Shown in pieces: positions 61,399 through 64,000 of a DNA stretch of 64,000 nt. Positions within the stretch are counted from its first letter, which is position 1; every line of letters begins with the position of its first letter. The notes under the pieces are model-generated. The model did not search any database, had not been told where the DNA came from, and was given only the letters and a program-made list of their open reading frames with translations. Source of the stretch: Pseudohongiella sp. (lineage in GTDB: Bacteria; Pseudomonadota; Gammaproteobacteria; Pseudomonadales; Pseudohongiellaceae). The position numbers were made by a program, and so were the translations under genes. The DNA lies in NCBI GenBank assembly GCA_030651695.1, contig JAUSCD010000035.1, positions 1 through 64,000 of the forward strand, in the 5' to 3' direction.

Positions 61399-62499
61399 CT
61401 AGCGCCGATTCTGAACGCCGCGGCGATAATCTCCGGGAGCCTGTCCGGTATGAGCCTTGAACGCTCTGTTAAACGGACCGATAGAGTCATATCCCAGCGA
61501 CAGTGCGATCGTTAGAACGGGAGTGTTGACCAGAGCCGGATCTGCAAGTTGCTCGCATGCATCACGCAAGCGGAGTTCATTCAGAAAACTGTTAAAGTTG
61601 CGATGTCCCAATGCATGATTGATAAGTCGCCGAAGCTTGTGTTCCGGGCATTCTAACTGCCTTGCCAATTCACCAATGGTGAGGGCATTTTGCTGATAGC
61701 GTTTATCAGCGATAAATGTGTCCAGGGCCTGCTTTAAATTCAGATAAGCTGGATCAAGTCGGGGCAGATCCTCTGATCCGGCAGCCACAGATTCCGTGGC
61801 AGCTGTCTCCAGGCGCTCTTTCGATGAAGCAGTCAATGGCTGATACCGCAAAGTGAACAGCCAGAACACGGTACCAACAGTGACTGACAACATCACCACT
61901 GAATTTACCAACCCAAACCAGACTGCATTGCGAAAACGGTCATCAACAAGCTCGAAAATGACCAACACTGTGCTGTACAGGCCAACTACAAGAACGACCA
62001 TTATCCGGGCGCGTCGGCGGTTGTCGAGCAGATCATCCGCAAAGCCCCGAAGCGCCACATAGACCGTGTGCAATATCAATACCAGACCCAGGACATGTAT
62101 CATATCGTGAACGGGACTGACCCCTGCCTGCACTCCCAGTACATACAGAAAAACCATAGAAAGAAGCACCAAGAGTGCTTTCAGCACACGTGGCCAGTTT
62201 TCCGGGCGAAAATCGTCATCAAATACGTATCGGATCAGAAGCCAAAACAAGATTGCGAACGCGTCTGTCAGTACCAGCAGAAGATTACGGAGCAAGCCAT
62301 ATTGCTGGTCCGGGATTGGCGCAGTCAGCATCACAAGCGCTGCGGCAATGATACCGCAAGCCATAAGAAGGTGTTTTACCCGGCTGGATGGCTCGCGGAG
62401 CAACAAGGTTCCTAACAAGAGCACTTGACCCAGAATCATCGCACGAAGCATCAGATCGAATACGGCAAGCGTTGGCAGCGGAGTCAGATCCAGTTCCAT
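61399..62499 (-). CDS. AraC-family regulator with N-terminal membrane domain
   Basis: 366 residues. Seven or so hydrophobic helices occupy residues 1-220 (LMLRAMILGQVLLLGTLLL, LLVLLSMVFLYVLGV, IMVVLVVGLYSTVLVIFEL). The C-terminal about 110 residues form the AraC DNA-binding domain with two helix-turn-helix units: LTIGELARQLECPEHKLRRL, and IALSLGYDSIGPFNRAFKAH with the closing GQAPGDYRR. It is a membrane-tethered transcription factor that could sense an envelope or lipophilic signal. It is upstream of and in the same direction as the S12 hydrolase gene, a likely target. Confidence 0.87.
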   Translation of the reverse strand: MELDLTPLPTLAVFDLMLRAMILGQVLLLGTLLLREPSSRVKHLLMACGIIAAALVMLTAPIPDQQYGLLRNLLLVLTDAFAILFWLLIRYVFDDDFRPENWPRVLKALLVLLSMVFLYVLGVQAGVSPVHDMIHVLGLVLILHTVYVALRGFADDLLDNRRRARIMVVLVVGLYSTVLVIFELVDDRFRNAVWFGLVNSVVMLSVTVGTVFWLFTLRYQPLTASSKERLETAATESVAAGSEDLPRLDPAYLNLKQALDTFIADKRYQQNALTIGELARQLECPEHKLRRLINHALGHRNFNSFLNELRLRDACEQLADPALVNTPVLTIALSLGYDSIGPFNRAFKAHTGQAPGDYRRGVQNRR

Positions 62500-62561
62500 T
62501 TAACAGTTATCGCCGGGAGGGTTAGCGCAGTGAGCATGATCGTCTGATTCTTGCACGATTC

Positions 62562-63722
62562 TCAATACAAGATCAAAAAGTTACCATCCGGCTTCACCAT
62601 TACTGCAACAAAACTACGGTCCGGGATTTCCAGCTCTTCCAACTCAGGTAGAGGCACCCGATTACCTTCGATATCGAACAGGGCACGACGCAGAAACCCG
62701 CCGCTGAAAAAACCACCGCCTTCGCCCCAGGAAATCAACTTGTAACCGGCACCATTAAAGGCCATCGCGGGGTGTTTTTCGCGTGCAGCAGCAGGTTCTG
62801 CAGATACCAGTTCAGGCATGGAGTTGTCAGACATATTCAACTTTACTACCTGGCTTTGGCTCTCATACGCCAGCCAATGATCGCCTTCTTCGTCGCGGAC
62901 GATATCATTAGTGCTGACAGGACAGGACGATAACTCCCATTCACTCAGCGCGTGCACTGGCTGATAAGACGTTTGTATATCACTGTGGGCATTTCTGGTC
63001 ACAACAAGCCGCTGCATGTGTCGTCCGGTATTGTTGATCGCAGAGCGGTACGCCACAATCAGCTCTCCCTGCTGATTAAACTCGGCTGCCAGTCCGCAGC
63101 AGGCGCAAGCACCCAGGGCCGCGTCGGCGATCATCACCTCTTCACCAAAGGTGCTGCCATAATCCTGCGACTCCAGCATAAATACCGAGCGCTGGTCTTC
63201 CCGGCTCACATCACCCGCCCCCCACACAATTGCGATGCGATTGCTGTAGCTTGAAATTTCAGCTGCGGCGTCAATGCCCTCCATGTTTTGTTCAACGATC
63301 GGACGTGGGGACTCAAAAGAAGATTTTTCTATGTTAGAGCGCGTGTAGACAAACTGTGACGGCCTGTCGACGAACCACAGAACATGCACCCTGCTTTCGC
63401 CGTCGATAGCGAGGTTGGCGCGATAGATTGGATCCTTGTAATTAAATGGCTCCTCGGAGACTTTCATCTCGGGTTTCCAGGATCCGGCGAGGTTGTCGTA
63501 ACGCGTGTAATACAGGTTACCCAGATATAGTCCGTTGTCAGGAAATTCCGGGCGGAAATATAGCAGGTGAGTGTCACCCCACTCATCGAACATGATCCGC
63601 GGATGGATACCGTCGTTCGGGACTCGCTGTAAATCAACAGAGGGTGGAGCAGACGGATCCGAGCATGCCGCCAGCAGTACCAGAACCAGACCGGCAAGTG
63701 CTGTACTAAAAGTTTTGTTCAC
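62562..63722 (-). CDS. Lipoprotein with sialidase-like beta-propeller
   Basis: 386 residues from a GTG at 63722 (GAGGA eight bases upstream). LVLVLLAACSD is a classic lipobox with Cys at 20. The body consists of repeats with Asp-box-like or BNR-like elements: IMFDEWGDTHLLYF, LAIDGESRVHVLWFVD, RIAIVWGAGDV, SQDYGSTFGEEVMIADA, HWLAYESQSQVV. I infer a six-bladed propeller as in exo-sialidases, but cannot identify the catalytic Arg triad, Tyr and Glu with confidence. It carries a CACCG pair of Cys. Surface or periplasmic; enzymatic role unproved. Confidence 0.65.
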   Translation of the reverse strand: MNKTFSTALAGLVLVLLAACSDPSAPPSVDLQRVPNDGIHPRIMFDEWGDTHLLYFRPEFPDNGLYLGNLYYTRYDNLAGSWKPEMKVSEEPFNYKDPIYRANLAIDGESRVHVLWFVDRPSQFVYTRSNIEKSSFESPRPIVEQNMEGIDAAAEISSYSNRIAIVWGAGDVSREDQRSVFMLESQDYGSTFGEEVMIADAALGACACCGLAAEFNQQGELIVAYRSAINNTGRHMQRLVVTRNAHSDIQTSYQPVHALSEWELSSCPVSTNDIVRDEEGDHWLAYESQSQVVKLNMSDNSMPELVSAEPAAAREKHPAMAFNGAGYKLISWGEGGGFFSGGFLRRALFDIEGNRVPLPELEELEIPDRSFVAVMVKPDGNFLILY

Positions 63723-63791
63723 GTCTTAAGTCCTCGTACCAATATCATCGTTTTTGTCCGGCAGAGGGCGTAAACAATGCAAACGTGAAGA

Positions 63792-63820
63792 TGCGGGAGC
63801 GCCTCAGAGGCACTCCCGCA
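63792..63820 (-). terminator. Hairpin terminator after the SYLF-domain gene
   Basis: Tgcgggagcgcctc and gaggcactcccgca form a 14-bp stem with one G-U pair and almost no loop. It lies 17 bases downstream of the SYLF gene stop on the minus strand. The following T run is weak. Confidence 0.6.
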
Positions 63821-63836
63821 GTATCGCTGTTCCCGT

Positions 63837-64000
63837 TCAGGGCACGATATGGGTGATTTTGGTACCTTCAACACTAACACCAGCCATCAAACCCTGCTGA
63901 TTGAAGATAAATGCGTAAGCATCGTCCTGAATGGAGGTCGAAGAAATGTTCGCCGCCGCTCCTTCATTCATCACCACCACAGTTGGTCCTACACCCACTT
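63837..64000 (-). CDS. SYLF (Ysc84/DUF500)-domain lipid-binding protein, C-terminal end only
   Basis: The minus-strand frame entering from the window edge ends in TGA at 63837-63839. Its 54 residues, including AYAFIFNQQGLMAGVSVEGT, match the C-terminus of SYLF-domain proteins, where a tyrosine- or phenylalanine-rich strand leads to KGLFAGVSLEG. SYLF proteins bind phosphoinositides or other lipids; bacterial members are exported and of unknown role. The start is outside the window. Confidence 0.7.
   Translation of the reverse strand, partial: VGVGPTVVVMNEGAAANISSTSIQDDAYAFIFNQQGLMAGVSVEGTKITHIVP

Noticed and set aside
1-64000. CRISPR arrays, rRNA, intact tRNA, prophage or restriction-modification systems
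   Set aside because: Read for regularly spaced repeats, tRNA cloverleaf ends, conserved rRNA blocks and phage or methylase motifs; none convincing beyond the IS110 end and the partial tRNA-like stretch.

Overview
The window looks like chromosomal DNA from a free-living, probably marine or aquatic, Gram-negative bacterium, most likely a gammaproteobacterium. LptF and LptG run divergently from PepA with ValS further downstream, signal peptides, Tat signals and lipoproteins are common, and there are c-type cytochromes, c-di-GMP enzymes and a TrkA/TrkH-type potassium uptake pair. A Pseudohongiella/OM182-like lineage would fit, but that is an impression from gene content and no taxon is proved here. 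Coding density is high. I see no rRNA, no intact tRNA, no CRISPR array and no phage.

Layout. 1-0.5 kb: the end of an IS110-type transposase abutting a beheaded DUF924 gene. 0.6-6.7 kb: a di-heme peroxidase with a Met/Gly-rich tail, an M20 amidohydrolase, a PH-domain protein, a PAP2 phosphatase overlapping a glycosyltransferase, and an endonuclease I fused to an Ada-type metal-binding domain. 6.8-13.5 kb: three amidohydrolase genes in one operon (one and a half of these enzymes lack the usual metal ligands) beside a subclass B3 metallo-beta-lactamase-like protein. 14.9-18.7 kb: KtrA/KtrB-type potassium uptake facing a KdpE regulator and a short KdpD-like kinase. 18.8-25.5 kb: HAD phosphatase, beta-propeller lipoprotein, enoyl-CoA hydratase, a long inverted repeat, a tandem-DUF305/LVIVD protein and a methyltransferase.

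25.6-34.7 kb is the most intriguing stretch. A minus-strand operon encodes GTP cyclohydrolase II, a reductase-only RibD homologue, a zinc-type dehydrogenase and a 6-pyruvoyl-tetrahydropterin-synthase homologue with Glu where the catalytic Cys should be. It is flanked by a CDP-alcohol phosphatidyltransferase, a flippase-like membrane protein, a GT4 glycosyltransferase, a SAM methyltransferase and an LTA-synthase-like membrane sulfatase-fold enzyme. Together they could make a GTP-derived pyrimidine or pterin and attach it to, or export it with, a lipid or glycan. I know of no characterised pathway with this gene set.

34.8-45.2 kb: Tat-exported aldo/keto reductase, hybrid histidine kinase, an RNase J-type nuclease in an operon with a VanX-like dipeptidase, a 41-residue membrane protein, a LeuB-type dehydrogenase, an RDD protein, an unknown exported protein and a LeuA2-type synthase. 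45.3-57.0 kb: LptG, LptF and a thioesterase, divergent from PepA; then a GGDEF/EAL protein, an EamA transporter, a degenerate M28-like exported protein, ValS and ElaA. 57.1-60.1 kb: a periplasmic binding protein translationally coupled to a membrane diguanylate cyclase, a likely ligand-sensing pair. 60.1-64.0 kb: an S12 serine hydrolase, a membrane-tethered AraC regulator, a propeller lipoprotein and the end of a SYLF-domain gene.
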